This document shows, in pieces, positions 34,169-42,982 of a stretch of DNA of 64,000 nucleotides. Every line of letters begins with the position of its first letter. Position 1 is the first letter of the stretch. Position numbers and translations under genes: made by a program. Source of the DNA: Microtetraspora fusca (GTDB lineage Bacteria > Actinomycetota > Actinomycetes > Streptosporangiales > Streptosporangiaceae); assembly GCF_001570365.1 (NCBI RefSeq), contig NZ_BBYK01000071.1, positions 1 through 64,000 of the forward strand, written 5' to 3'. The notes beneath the pieces are model-generated. The model saw only the letters and a list, made by a program, of their open reading frames with translations. It had not been told where the DNA came from and searched no databases.

Positions 34169-36415
34169 ATGAGTTCGTTGCTAGGACGTCTCGGCGGCTG
34201 GTGCGCCCGGCACGGGCGGCTCGTACTCGCTCTCTGGGTGCTCGCGGCCGGCCTGCTCACCGGCCTCACCATGGTCTTCGGCAGCCCGGTCAGCAACGAC
34301 GTCGCCATCCCCGGAACGGACGCGCAGCGCGCTCACGAGCTGATGCGCGAGGGGTTCGGCCCCGGCTACGACTCCGGCGGCACCGTCCAGCTCGTCCTGT
34401 ACACCGAGAAGGGCACCCTCCTGTCGAAGGAGCGCGAGAAGGCGGTCGGCGACGCCCTCGCCCGGATACGGCAGGTCCCCCACGTCGTCGAGGCGCAGAC
34501 GCCGTACCGCATGGGCGGCATGGCGTCCAACCAGCGCATCGGCATGATCTCGGTGAAGCTGGCGGGCCAGAACAGCGCCAAGCAGGGCGAGACCGCGAGC
34601 GAGCTCGTCGCGGCGGCGGCGCCCGCGGTGGAGGCGGGCATCGAGGTGGTGCCCGCGACCTCCGGCTCGCCGGCCGACAAGGAGATCAAGACCGGCGCCA
34701 GCGAGATCATCGGTGTGTCTGTGGCGCTGCTGGTCCTGTTGTTCGCCTTCGGCACGCTGGTCGCCGCGCTGATCCCGATCTTCACCGCGTTGATCAGCAT
34801 CGGCGTCGGGCTCGGCGTGATCGGCCTCCTGGGGCACGTGGTCGACGTCCCCAAGTCCGCCTCGATCATGGCCACGATGATCGGGCTCGGCGTCGGCATC
34901 GACTACGCGCTGTTCCTGCTGTCGCGGCACCGCCGGCTGCTCGCCGACGGCGTGCCGGTACGGGAGTCGGTCCGGCGTACGGTGGCGAGCTCCGGCGGCG
35001 CGGTCCTCTTCGCGGGCGGCACGGTCGTCATCGCGCTGAGCGCCCTGATGCTGGCCGGGTTCCCGATGCTGCGCACGCTCGGCTGGATCACCGGCATCTC
35101 CGTCGTGTCCGCCGTGCTCACGTCGATCACCCTGGTGCCCGCGCTGCTCGGCCTGCTCGGGCACCGCGTCAACGCGCTCCGGCTGCCGCTGGTGGGGCGG
35201 GTGGCGGGCCGCCGCGGCCACGGACCCGCCACCGGCTGGGCCGCGCTCGGCGCCTGGGTCGCCAAGCGCCCGTGGCGCGTGCTCACGGCCACCGTGGTCG
35301 TGCTCGCCGCGCTGGCCGCCCCGGCGACGGCGCTGAAGCTGGGCGCGCTCGACCAGGGCTACTCGGACCAGGGCACCGCCGAGCGCCGGGCGTACGAGCT
35401 GGTGTCGGTCGGGTTCGGGCCCGGGGCGAACGGGCCGCTCATCGTCGTCGCTGAACTGGACCGCGCGATCGCCGACACCGATCCGGCCGACCCCCTCGTA
35501 CGGGAGCTGACCCGGAGGCTGGGGGACACCTCCGGCGTCGCGCACGTGTCACCGCACAAGGTCAACGAGAACGGCAGGTCCGTGCTCGTCCAGGTGATCC
35601 CCGAGTACGCGCCGAGCGACCCGCGCGCCCTCGACGTCGTGTCACAGGTACGCGCGATCCGGATCCCGGGCGTACGTGTCCACGTGGGCGGCGAGGTCGC
35701 CGGGCTCGCGGACGCGGGGGACCGCATCATGGGGCGGACCCCGCTGGTGGTCGCGGTCGTCGTGCTGCTCAGCGCGCTGCTCCTGCTGCTCGCGTTCCGC
35801 GCCCCGCTGGTGGCGATCAAGGCGGCCGTGATGAACCTGGTGTCCCTCGGCACCGCGTTCGGGGCCCTGGCCGTCGTGTTCTCGATGGGCCTGGGCAGCC
35901 GGCTCGTCGGCATGGACCCGCCCTTCTCCCCCGAGGGCACCTTCGTGCATACGCTGTTCTTCTCGGTGCCGATCGACAACTACGTCCCGCTGATGCTGTT
36001 CGCGGTCCTCTTCGGGCTGTCGATGGACTACGAGGTGTTCCTGCTCACCGCGGTACGGCAGGCGTACACGCGGACCGGGGACAATCGGGCGGCCGTGGCC
36101 GAGGGGCTGGGGACGACCGGGCGCGTGATCACCTCGGCGGCGCTGATCATGGTGGCGGTGTTCACCGCGTTCGTCGCCTATCCCGACCCGCTGGTGAAGG
36201 TGTTCGGCGTCGGGCTGGCGGTGGCGATCGCCGTGGACGCCACGATCATCCGCGGCTTCCTGGTGCCCGCGACGATGGTCCTGCTCGGGCGGCTCAACTG
36301 GTGGATCCCGCGCTGGCTGGACCGCGTCCTGCCGAACATCTCGATCGAGGGTCGCGAGGAGGAGCCGGCGGCCGAGGCGCCGGATCGGGACCTCACGACG
36401 GCCGGGCGTCACTGA
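34169..36415 (+). CDS. MMPL family transporter
   Basis: A 748-residue RND-superfamily membrane exporter. Two similar halves each have a large loop and a membrane bundle. The motifs GLGVGIDYALFLLSRHRR and FGLSMDYEVFLLTAVRQ are the MMPL signatures. Relatives export lipids or hydrophobic compounds, or resistance determinants. The substrate is not known. The divergent TetR and palindromic operator predict induction by the substrate. Confidence 0.93.
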   Translation: MSSLLGRLGGWCARHGRLVLALWVLAAGLLTGLTMVFGSPVSNDVAIPGTDAQRAHELMREGFGPGYDSGGTVQLVLYTEKGTLLSKEREKAVGDALARIRQVPHVVEAQTPYRMGGMASNQRIGMISVKLAGQNSAKQGETASELVAAAAPAVEAGIEVVPATSGSPADKEIKTGASEIIGVSVALLVLLFAFGTLVAALIPIFTALISIGVGLGVIGLLGHVVDVPKSASIMATMIGLGVGIDYALFLLSRHRRLLADGVPVRESVRRTVASSGGAVLFAGGTVVIALSALMLAGFPMLRTLGWITGISVVSAVLTSITLVPALLGLLGHRVNALRLPLVGRVAGRRGHGPATGWAALGAWVAKRPWRVLTATVVVLAALAAPATALKLGALDQGYSDQGTAERRAYELVSVGFGPGANGPLIVVAELDRAIADTDPADPLVRELTRRLGDTSGVAHVSPHKVNENGRSVLVQVIPEYAPSDPRALDVVSQVRAIRIPGVRVHVGGEVAGLADAGDRIMGRTPLVVAVVVLLSALLLLLAFRAPLVAIKAAVMNLVSLGTAFGALAVVFSMGLGSRLVGMDPPFSPEGTFVHTLFFSVPIDNYVPLMLFAVLFGLSMDYEVFLLTAVRQAYTRTGDNRAAVAEGLGTTGRVITSAALIMVAVFTAFVAYPDPLVKVFGVGLAVAIAVDATIIRGFLVPATMVLLGRLNWWIPRWLDRVLPNISIEGREEEPAAEAPDRDLTTAGRH

Positions 36416-36467
36416 CCCCCGGCTCGCACGTCGCGCGGTACGGCACGTCGTCACAGAGTCCGGAGAG

Positions 36468-37127
36468 TCACATCCGGGAGCGTGCCGACGGCCGCCCGCC
36501 GAGGATGCGTGCGCGGACGCGGCGGCGGGCCCGCATGACGCCGACGGCGAGCGCGGCGACCACGACGGAGGCGACGACCGCCTGCGAGCTCACGTCGTAC
36601 GGAGGGGTCGTGACGAGTTGTTGCGCGGACGCCTTGGTCGCGGAGATCGTCTGCCCCTTCTCCATCCGCTCCTTGATCTTCTCGGGGTATCCGTAGCCGA
36701 CGACGGAGTTCTGGCCGCGGACCTTGATGCTCACCCGGCCGCCGTCGATGTTGCCCTCGATCGTCTGGATCTTGTCGCCCATGACCTTGGTCACGATGCC
36801 CACGTGGTCGATGCCGCTGATCGTGCCGGTGCCGTTCCAGTCGTAGAACACGAGGGCGCCGGGAGCGGGCCGGTTACCCCAGGCGCCCTGCTCCTTGAAC
36901 CACTCGGCGTGGCGGACGGTCCAGGCGAACTGGCCGAACCAGTCGCCGTAGCCGAGTTGGCGCGCGCCCCAGGACAGGAACATGTCGCACCAGGGCTGGT
37001 CGGAGTAGTCGGCGTCCTGCTCCACGTTGTTGTACCACTGGCCGAACTTGGTGTAGCCATTGCCTTGCGCGCTGTAACCGACCTGGGAGCGCAGCAGTTC
37101 CAGCAGCTTCGTCATCTCGGGGCTCAT
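36468..37127 (-). CDS. CHAP-domain protein with C-terminal membrane anchor
   Basis: A 219-residue protein. The CHAP amidase/endopeptidase domain has the nucleophile Cys47 in PWCDMFLSWGARQLGY and His108 in ISGIDHVGIVTKV. IQTIEGNIDGGRV gives the third polar residue. A hydrophobic helix (about residues 176-198, SQAVVASVVVAALAVGV) near a basic C-terminus may anchor it. No signal peptide is seen at the N-terminus, which is odd for a cell-wall enzyme. The catalytic domain could stay cytoplasmic or be inserted post-translationally. The substrate, peptidoglycan or a peptide, is inferred. Confidence 0.85.
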   Translation of the reverse strand: MSPEMTKLLELLRSQVGYSAQGNGYTKFGQWYNNVEQDADYSDQPWCDMFLSWGARQLGYGDWFGQFAWTVRHAEWFKEQGAWGNRPAPGALVFYDWNGTGTISGIDHVGIVTKVMGDKIQTIEGNIDGGRVSIKVRGQNSVVGYGYPEKIKERMEKGQTISATKASAQQLVTTPPYDVSSQAVVASVVVAALAVGVMRARRRVRARILGGRPSARSRM

Positions 37128-37297
37128 GGGGATGGGGCCTCTGTTCGGTCGTTTGGGCTCGTACGTGACGAGGGAGGCTAGCCATCCAAAAAGGGATGTT
37201 CAATGCAAAATATGCACAAACCAAAGCTTCTTTACCCAAACATGGTGAAATCACCCCAAATGCTGAGATGGATGGAACACGTTCTACAATCACGGGC

Positions 37298-37924
37298 ATG
37301 ACGATGGATCTCGCCCCCGAGTACGACGAGGAGGCGCGGCTCTCGGCTCAGGCCGTGCTCGCCCAGCAGGTCAGAGAGCTGATGGACGCGGTGGTGCTCA
37401 CCGACGTGTCCGAGGATGAGATGACCGCCGTCACCGCCGAACTCGTGGCGCTCACCGAGCGGCTCAAGGCGGCCCGCCGCGACCGTCCGCCGGTCCCGGA
37501 GCTCACGCGGAACGGCTTCCGCCACCTCGGCAACGCCGTCACCGGCGCGTGCAACCCGCATGCCCTGCCGCTCGTGATCGAGCGCGACGCCGACGGCTCC
37601 CGCGCCGATCTGGAGTTCCGGCCCACGCACGAGGGGCCGCCCGACAGCGTGCACGGCGGCGTCAGCGCCATGATCCTCGATCACCTGCTCGGCGACGCCG
37701 TCGCGGCGGCGGGCCGGGCGGGCATGACCGGCACGCTGACGATCCGCTATCGCCGGCGCGTGCCGTACGGGGAGCCGGTCGTCGGCCGGGCCACCGCGAC
37801 TCGCGCGGAGGGGCGCAAGACCTGGGTGGACGGCACGATCAGCCTGCCCGACGGCACCGTGTTGGTGGAGGCGACCGGCCTGTTCATCACGCCGACTCCC
37901 TGGGTGAACGCGATCCCCGAGTGA
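37298..37924 (+). CDS. PaaI-family hotdog thioesterase
   Basis: About 208 residues. The C-terminal half is the hotdog domain: PPDSVHGGVSAMILDHLLGDA with the HGG box and catalytic Asp, then TLTIRYRRRVPYGEPV and VDGTISLPDGTVLVEATGLF. The N-terminal helices (residues 1-75) are an extra coiled segment not found in minimal thioesterases. The acyl-CoA substrate is unknown. ATG 37298 is chosen over the longer frame to 37196. The upstream gap is unusually AT-rich, consistent with promoters. Confidence 0.87.
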   Translation: MTMDLAPEYDEEARLSAQAVLAQQVRELMDAVVLTDVSEDEMTAVTAELVALTERLKAARRDRPPVPELTRNGFRHLGNAVTGACNPHALPLVIERDADGSRADLEFRPTHEGPPDSVHGGVSAMILDHLLGDAVAAAGRAGMTGTLTIRYRRRVPYGEPVVGRATATRAEGRKTWVDGTISLPDGTVLVEATGLFITPTPWVNAIPE

Positions 37925-37937
37925 GCCGGCGGGGGCG

Positions 37938-38687
37938 TCAGTAGCCGGCGCCGGTCAGGAGGCCGCCGTCGATCGTGAACTCGCTGCCGGTGCAGTAGCC
38001 GGCCCGGTCGGAGGCGAGGAACGCCACGACGTGCGAGACCTCCACCGGCTCGGCGAAGCGCTTGATCACCATCGACTTGACGAACTGCTCGCCGTCCACC
38101 TCGGCCATGAGCTCGGGGTTGCTCGTCATGGACGTGTTGATCGCACCGGGGTGCACCGAGTTGACCCGGATCTTGAAGGGGGCCAGCTCGCGCGCCGCCG
38201 CCTTGGTGAGGCCGCGTACCCCGAACTTCGACGCGGAGTAGGCCGACAGCCCGGCGGCCCCGATGAAGCCCTCGATCGAGGAGATGTTCACGATCGATCC
38301 GGCCCCGGCCGCCTTCATCGGCTCGATCACCGACTTGATGCCCAGGAACGTGCCCTTGAGGTTCACGTCGAGGACCCGCTGGTACTCCTCGACCGCCATG
38401 TCGGCGATCCGGCGGAACATCAGGATGCCGGCGTTGTTGACCAGCACGTCGAGCCGGCCGTACGCCTCGACCGCCGTGCCCACCGCGCGCTCCCAGTCGG
38501 CGGGCTGGGTGACGTCGTGGTGGAGGTAGAGCGCGCCGGTCTCGTCGGCCAGCGCCTTGCCCTCCTCGTCGATCACATCGCCGAAGACCACCCGGGCGCC
38601 CTCCTGGAGGAAGAGCCGGACGTGTGACGCGCCCATCCCGCGCGCCCCACCGGTGATCAGCGCGACCTTGCCGTCGAGCATGCCCAT
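37938..38687 (-). CDS. Short-chain dehydrogenase/reductase
   Basis: A 249-residue classical SDR. The Rossmann motif is TGGARGMGASH. The catalytic residues are Ser137 (NISSIEGF), Tyr150 and Lys154 (SAYSASKFG). It resembles the hydroxysteroid-dehydrogenase/3-oxoacyl-reductase group. Substrate unknown. ATG 38687 follows ggagg, better than the longer frame to 38711. It is the last leftward gene after the receptor kinase and may be co-transcribed. Confidence 0.88.
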   Translation of the reverse strand: MGMLDGKVALITGGARGMGASHVRLFLQEGARVVFGDVIDEEGKALADETGALYLHHDVTQPADWERAVGTAVEAYGRLDVLVNNAGILMFRRIADMAVEEYQRVLDVNLKGTFLGIKSVIEPMKAAGAGSIVNISSIEGFIGAAGLSAYSASKFGVRGLTKAAARELAPFKIRVNSVHPGAINTSMTSNPELMAEVDGEQFVKSMVIKRFAEPVEVSHVVAFLASDRAGYCTGSEFTIDGGLLTGAGY

Positions 38688-38725
38688 GGCTTCCTCCCGC
38701 CTAGCGCCCAACCTGTGATCTCAAC

Positions 38726-40966
38726 CTAGCGAACGCTTGGTTGACGGACAAGATCCGCGTCCTCGCCGTCCTTCGGCGTGTCGGCGCTCGGCGTCTCCTC
38801 GGGATCCGGGCACGGCGGCCCGTGCAGCGTGACCGACCTCGTCGCGCCGCTCCCGCCGGGCGACAGGGTGACGCTCACGCTCCTGACATCCTCGACGCCG
38901 CACCCCGCCTGCTTGAACGACACCGAGAACGACGGCGTGTAGACCTTGTCCCCCTCCAGGATCTCTCGCCGGGTCTGCTCGGAGGTCGTCGTCCCCTCCG
39001 CGCCGCGCAGCCGCTGGGTGAAGGTCGCGACGACGGTCACCGGCCCGGTGGAGCCGGAGGTGACCCGCAGGCCCAGCGCGGTGCCGTCCCAGGAGGCGAT
39101 CGAGACGGACGGCGGGGCGCAGGCGGGGCCGGTGACGCGGGTCTCCTTCGCCTGCGCGCCGTTGGCCGCGGCGGGTTCGGTCCGGATCCGCACCCCCAGC
39201 ACGGCGGTCGTTCCGCACTCCACCTTGATCGGGTCGGGCGTCAGCTCGACGGCGTACGACGTGCGTCCCGACAGGGTGCGCGTCTCGCGTGCCACGGTCG
39301 CGCCGTCCCGGGTGAACTCGGCGACCACCTTGACCGGTCCGGTTCCTCCGGCTCCCTCGGTACCGACCTCGACGGCCGCCGCGACGCCGTCCCAGCGGGT
39401 GATCGCCACGCTCCGCACGGCGGGCGCCGGGCACGGCGGCCCCTTCACCTGGACGGTCGCGGCGGCGGCGCCCCCGTGCGCTCCGGGAACGGTCGCCGCC
39501 TCGACGCGACGGTAGACGGACGTGCCGCAGGCGGGGTCGGCGAAGGCGTGCTGGACGGCGGGGGAGTAGAAGGTCGCGCCCTGCAGCGGCACGGTCTGCG
39601 CCGTCACCGGGCGCAGGTCGTCGGGCGACGGCCCCTCGGAGAACCTGACGCTCAGCGTCACCGCCCCGCCGGTGGTCGTACGCACCCGGACGACGGCCGA
39701 CCGTCCGTCCCACTCGGTGACGCCGAGATCGGTGACCGAGAGCGGTGCGGGGCGCGGCGTCGGACCCGTGTCCGGCGTGGTCGGCCTGCCGTTCGCGCCG
39801 CCCGTCGTGCTGCCGGGCGGCGTGTCCGGCGGCTCTCGCGACGGCTCCTCCGCCGGCCGCTGAGATGCCTTCGGCGTGTGCGGCACGGCCGGAGCGGACG
39901 CGGCGGGCGTCGTCGCGGCGGGCGGCAGCCGGCTGTCGTCCGCCACCGTCGCCTGCCGGTTCGCCGCCACCACCACGGCCACCATGACGGCGGACAACGC
40001 CGTCGCGCCGATCGCGAACCTGGGGGCGAAGTGGGCGAACCGGTCCGACAGCACGGTACGCGCCAGCGAGGTGCCCGCCTCGGACGGCCGGGCCGGCTGC
40101 GCCAGCGGGAACAGCAGGGCGAGCAGGGTCGCCAGCTCCGCGAGGTGCCGCCGTCCGCGCTGCTCCCACTCGGGCCCGTACGCGGCCGCGGCGGCGGCCT
40201 CCAGGTCGGCGATGAACGCACGGGCGGTGGGCGGGCGGTCCGCCGGATTCTTGGCCAGGCCCCGTCCGACCAGCCCGCGCACCGAGGCGGGCACCTCCGC
40301 GACGGGCAGGGGTGCGCTCTGGTGCAGGCGCCGTAGCCCCGCCGCGTGCTCCGCGCGGTACGGCCTGTGCCCGGTCAGGCATTCGAAGAACACGCAGGTC
40401 GCGGCGTACACGTCGGCCGCCGGACCGGCCGGGGCGCCCTCCCACTGCTCCGGCGCCATGTACGGGGGCGTCCCGGCGGGCAGGCCGGGGACGCCGCTCG
40501 GGGCCGCGATGCCGAAGTCGGACAGCTTGCTCGTGCCGTCCGCCTGGACCAGCACGTTCTCCGGCTTGTAGTCCCGGTGGACCACCCCGGACGAATGCGC
40601 GGCCGACAGGCCGGCCAGCGATCCCTTCAGTACGACGAGCGCCGCCTCGGGGCTGGTCGTGCCGTGCTCGGCGAGGATCCGGCGCAGCGAGACGCCGTCG
40701 ACCAGCTCCATGACGATCGCCGCCCCGGCCGCCGTCTCGACGTACTCGTAGAGCCGGACGATGTTGGGGTCGTTGATCTCGACCATGACGCGGGCCTCGT
40801 CCCGGAACCCGACGAGGAAGCGCGGGTCCTCCCGGAGCTCGGAACGGAGGTATTTGACCGCGACCAGGGCGCCGGTCGCCTCGTAGGTCGCCAGCACCAC
40901 CCGCCCGGCGCCGCCGGCGCCGAGCTCGCGCACCTCCCGGTATCCCGGAACCGTCCAGGCATTCAT
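38726..40966 (-). CDS. Receptor Ser/Thr kinase with three extracellular repeats
   Basis: A 746-residue kinase. The catalytic domain has GAGGAGRV, Lys38, HRDYKPENV (Asp132) and DFG 150-152. The membrane helix lies at about 315-337 (ALSAVMVAVVVAAN). A Pro/Thr-rich linker leads to three repeats starting near residues 407, 512 and 618. Each is about 105 residues, begins with a V/I-T/S-x-WDG strand, has a Cys in its second half and ends GPxC(P/A)xP. They look like a beta-sandwich ligand-binding array. The gene continues the pxp/DUF1445 leftward cluster, 32 bp after DUF1445. ATG 40966 follows a good ribosome site (gaagg). Confidence 0.9.
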   Translation of the reverse strand: MNAWTVPGYREVRELGAGGAGRVVLATYEATGALVAVKYLRSELREDPRFLVGFRDEARVMVEINDPNIVRLYEYVETAAGAAIVMELVDGVSLRRILAEHGTTSPEAALVVLKGSLAGLSAAHSSGVVHRDYKPENVLVQADGTSKLSDFGIAAPSGVPGLPAGTPPYMAPEQWEGAPAGPAADVYAATCVFFECLTGHRPYRAEHAAGLRRLHQSAPLPVAEVPASVRGLVGRGLAKNPADRPPTARAFIADLEAAAAAAYGPEWEQRGRRHLAELATLLALLFPLAQPARPSEAGTSLARTVLSDRFAHFAPRFAIGATALSAVMVAVVVAANRQATVADDSRLPPAATTPAASAPAVPHTPKASQRPAEEPSREPPDTPPGSTTGGANGRPTTPDTGPTPRPAPLSVTDLGVTEWDGRSAVVRVRTTTGGAVTLSVRFSEGPSPDDLRPVTAQTVPLQGATFYSPAVQHAFADPACGTSVYRRVEAATVPGAHGGAAAATVQVKGPPCPAPAVRSVAITRWDGVAAAVEVGTEGAGGTGPVKVVAEFTRDGATVARETRTLSGRTSYAVELTPDPIKVECGTTAVLGVRIRTEPAAANGAQAKETRVTGPACAPPSVSIASWDGTALGLRVTSGSTGPVTVVATFTQRLRGAEGTTTSEQTRREILEGDKVYTPSFSVSFKQAGCGVEDVRSVSVTLSPGGSGATRSVTLHGPPCPDPEETPSADTPKDGEDADLVRQPSVR

Positions 40967-40998
40967 CCTTCCGAACTTCTCACCGGAAGGGGGTTTTG

Positions 40999-41805
40999 TC
41001 ACCGATTGAGTAATGTCACCTCGGGGTTGTAGTGGTAGACGCCGTCCCGGACGTCGGTGATCGCCATGTGGCCGGGGGCGTGCCCGATGGCGAACGGCGG
41101 ACGCGACCGCATCACCGCCGCCTGCGGCGTCACCCCGCAGGCCCAGAAGACCGGTACCTCGCCGGGACGCACCTCCACCGGGTCGCCGAAGTCGGGCCGG
41201 TCGAGGTCGGCGATGCCGAGCGCGCCGGGGTCACCGACGTGCACCGGAGCCCCGTGTACGGCCGGGTAGCGCCCGGTGATCCGCACCGCGGTGTCGACCA
41301 GGTCGGCGGGGACCGGCCGCATCGACACCACGAGCGGCCCGGACAGCTCGCCCGCCGGGCGGCAGTCGCGGGCGGTGCGGTACATCGGCACGTTGGTCCC
41401 GGCCTCGATGTGGCGCACGGGCACGCCCGCCTCCAGCAGCGCCGCCTCGAACGTGAAGCTGCAGCCGATGAGGAAGCAGACAAGGTCGTCACGCCAGTGC
41501 TCCACGACGTCGGTCACCTCGGAGACCGGCTCGCCGTTCTCGTACACGCGGTAGGCGGGCAGGTCGGTGCGCAGGTCGCCGGCGAAGATCGACGCGCCGG
41601 TCTCCCCGGGTTCCGTCACGTCCAGCACCGGGCACGCCTGCGGGTTGCGCTGCGCGAACAGCAGGAAGTCGTACGCGCTGTCTCTGGGCAGGGCGATCAG
41701 GTTCGCCTGGGTCCAGCCGCGGCACCAGCCGGAGGTGGGCGTGACGAGCCCCTGGCGGAAGAGCTCACGCGCCTCGGAGGGGGTCAGCAGGGCCGGATCG
41801 CGCAT
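40999..41805 (-). CDS. DUF1445 family putative hydro-lyase
   Basis: A 268-residue protein of the DUF1445 (YcsI-like) family. Its relatives are linked to D-glutamate/pyroglutamate handling. [35 protein letters not shown] and [29 protein letters not shown] are hallmarks. It lies 13 bp after pxpC, within the 5-oxoproline operon. A lyase or glutamate-cyclising role in that pathway is likely but unproven. The length fits the family. Confidence 0.9.
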   Translation of the reverse strand: MRDPALLTPSEARELFRQGLVTPTSGWCRGWTQANLIALPRDSAYDFLLFAQRNPQACPVLDVTEPGETGASIFAGDLRTDLPAYRVYENGEPVSEVTDVVEHWRDDLVCFLIGCSFTFEAALLEAGVPVRHIEAGTNVPMYRTARDCRPAGELSGPLVVSMRPVPADLVDTAVRITGRYPAVHGAPVHVGDPGALGIADLDRPDFGDPVEVRPGEVPVFWACGVTPQAAVMRSRPPFAIGHAPGHMAITDVRDGVYHYNPEVTLLNR

Positions 41806-41818
41806 GGTGGTCTCCGTT

Positions 41819-42751
41819 CTAGGCGGTATGCGAGGACAGGGCCGGGGACGCGTTCGGGGGCGCGAGGTCTCCCGCGATCCGGAAGCGGATCCGCTGGCCG
41901 GGGCGGGCCTGGGCGGCGCGGTCCACGTCCCGGGTGCGGACCACCGCGATCACCGGATAGCCGCCCGTCAGCGGATGGTCGGCGAGGAAGAGCGTGGGCC
42001 GCCCCGACGGAGGCACCTGGATCGCCCCCGGCACCATGCCCTCGCTCGGCAGCTCTCCCTCACGCGCCCGTTCGAGAACCGGCCCGCGCAGCCGGATGCC
42101 CACCCGGTTGCTGTCGGTCGTCACCTCGTACGGCTCGGCGCACAGCACGCGCAGCGCGTCGGGGGTGAACCAGTCGTCGCGCGGGCCGGGCAGGATCTCC
42201 AGGACGAGGTCGCCGCCGGCGGGCTCGGGCACCGGGGCGAGATCGACGGCGGGGAACGCGTCGGGCGGCGGCCCGACCGGCAGCAGCGCTCCCGGCGCGG
42301 GCAGGTCGGGTCCCAGACCGGCGAGGATGTCCGTGGCCCTGGAGCCCAGCACCGGCGGCACGTCCACGCCGCCCCGCACAGCGAGGTACGTCCGCACGCC
42401 GCGGGCCGGAGCTCCGAGCTGGAGCGTGGCCCAGCACGGCAGGCGTTCGACCGAGTGGTGCCCGATCGGCCATCGGGTGCCCAGCGGGCCGGTCACGGTC
42501 GCCGGGCAGGCGGCGCCCGCGAGCGCGATCAGCAGGTTCCCGTGCGCGCGCACGCACAGGCCGCCGAACGTCACCTCCAGCGCGGCCGCGCCCTCGGAGT
42601 TGCCGACGAGCCGGTTGGCCAGCCGTAGTGCGCCCCGGTCGGCGGCGCCCGAGCGCCCCACGCCGAGGTCGCCGCGTCCCGGTCGCCCGAGATCCTGCAC
42701 CGTGGTCATCGGCCCGGTCGCCACCACCTCAAGCAGCCCGTACCGACTCAT
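41819..42751 (-). CDS. pxpC: 5-oxoprolinase subunit PxpC
   Basis: About 310 residues of the KipA/biotin-dependent carboxyltransferase-like fold. [19 protein letters not shown] and [15 protein letters not shown] with [17 protein letters not shown] are typical. PxpC acts with PxpA and PxpB to open 5-oxoproline to glutamate with ATP. The real start is ATG 42751; a longer frame to 42784 is a shadow inside the mini-ORF repeat. The ATG overlaps the stop of the third mini-ORF (42748-42751). DUF1445 follows 13 bp later. Confidence 0.92.
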   Translation of the reverse strand: MSRYGLLEVVATGPMTTVQDLGRPGRGDLGVGRSGAADRGALRLANRLVGNSEGAAALEVTFGGLCVRAHGNLLIALAGAACPATVTGPLGTRWPIGHHSVERLPCWATLQLGAPARGVRTYLAVRGGVDVPPVLGSRATDILAGLGPDLPAPGALLPVGPPPDAFPAVDLAPVPEPAGGDLVLEILPGPRDDWFTPDALRVLCAEPYEVTTDSNRVGIRLRGPVLERAREGELPSEGMVPGAIQVPPSGRPTLFLADHPLTGGYPVIAVVRTRDVDRAAQARPGQRIRFRIAGDLAPPNASPALSSHTA

Positions 42752-42831
42752 GCCCTGTCCTCGCCTGGCGGCTCGGACCGGCATTCGCCGAAGACGCTGT
42801 GCCTATTGATTCGCTCGCTTCGCTCGCTCAT
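42748..42831 (-). CDS. Mini-ORF 3, adjoining pxpC
   Basis: 27 codons from ATG 42831 to TGA 42748, reading MSERSERINRH at the start and EPPGEDRA at the end. Its ATG overlaps the stop of mini-ORF 2 and its TGA overlaps the pxpC ATG, both as ATGA. It differs from copy 1 by K-to-R (AAG to AGG), synonymous CGC-to-CGG and synonymous GAA-to-GAG; the last is shared with copy 2. It has no known domain. It may be a coupling device, a real peptide or a repeat that merely reads open. Confidence 0.45.
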   Translation of the reverse strand: MSERSERINRHSVFGECRSEPPGEDRA

Positions 42832-42902
42832 GCCCTGTCCTCGCCTGGCGGCTCGGAGCGGCATTCGCCGAAGACGCTGTGCTTATTGATTCGCTCGCTC
42901 AT
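42828..42902 (-). CDS. Mini-ORF 2
   Basis: 24 codons from ATG 42902 to TGA 42828, start MSERINKH and end EPPGEDRA. It lacks one in-frame SER (9 bp) relative to the neighbouring copies but keeps the reading frame. It overlaps mini-ORF 1 and mini-ORF 3 by ATGA on each side. Its Glu codon in the PPGED region's upstream arm is GAG, as in copy 3. Confidence 0.45.
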   Translation of the reverse strand: MSERINKHSVFGECRSEPPGEDRA

Positions 42903-42982
42903 GCCCTGTCCTCGCCTGGCGGTTCGGAGCGGCATTCGCCGAAGACGCTGTGCTTATTGATTCGCTCGCTTCGCTCGCTCAT
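42899..42982 (-). CDS. Mini-ORF 1, adjoining pxpB
   Basis: 27 codons from ATG 42982 to TGA 42899. It begins inside the pxpB stop (ATGA at 42979-42982). The three mini-ORFs therefore form an unbroken chain of overlaps from pxpB to pxpC. Copies are nearly identical in DNA. Three substitutions and one 9-bp indel separate them, all of which keep the frame, and two of the three substitutions are silent. Confidence 0.45.
   Translation of the reverse strand: MSERSERINKHSVFGECRSEPPGEDRA

Larger units (their letters stand above)
42752..42982. repeat. Three tandem 75-84-bp direct repeats between pxpB and pxpC
   Basis: Near-identical copies with starts near 42752, 42832 and 42903, each containing tgccctgtcctcgcctggcg and ending in tcgctcgct-type repeats. 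Each copy encodes one mini-ORF on the minus strand. The ends tcgctcgcttcgctcgctc are internally repetitive, which could favour slippage. The pxpC start itself reads ATGAGTCGG, similar to the mini-ORF starts, so the array may have arisen by duplication of a start region. Confidence 0.95.

Noticed and set aside
40966-41002. Longer start for the receptor kinase at 41002
   Set aside because: It would add 12 residues with poor composition; the ATG at 40966 has a good ribosome site and begins right before the Gly-rich region.
42752-42982. Possible CRISPR-like array of direct repeats
   Set aside because: The units are tandem with no unique spacers and encode overlapping mini-ORFs; there are no cas genes.
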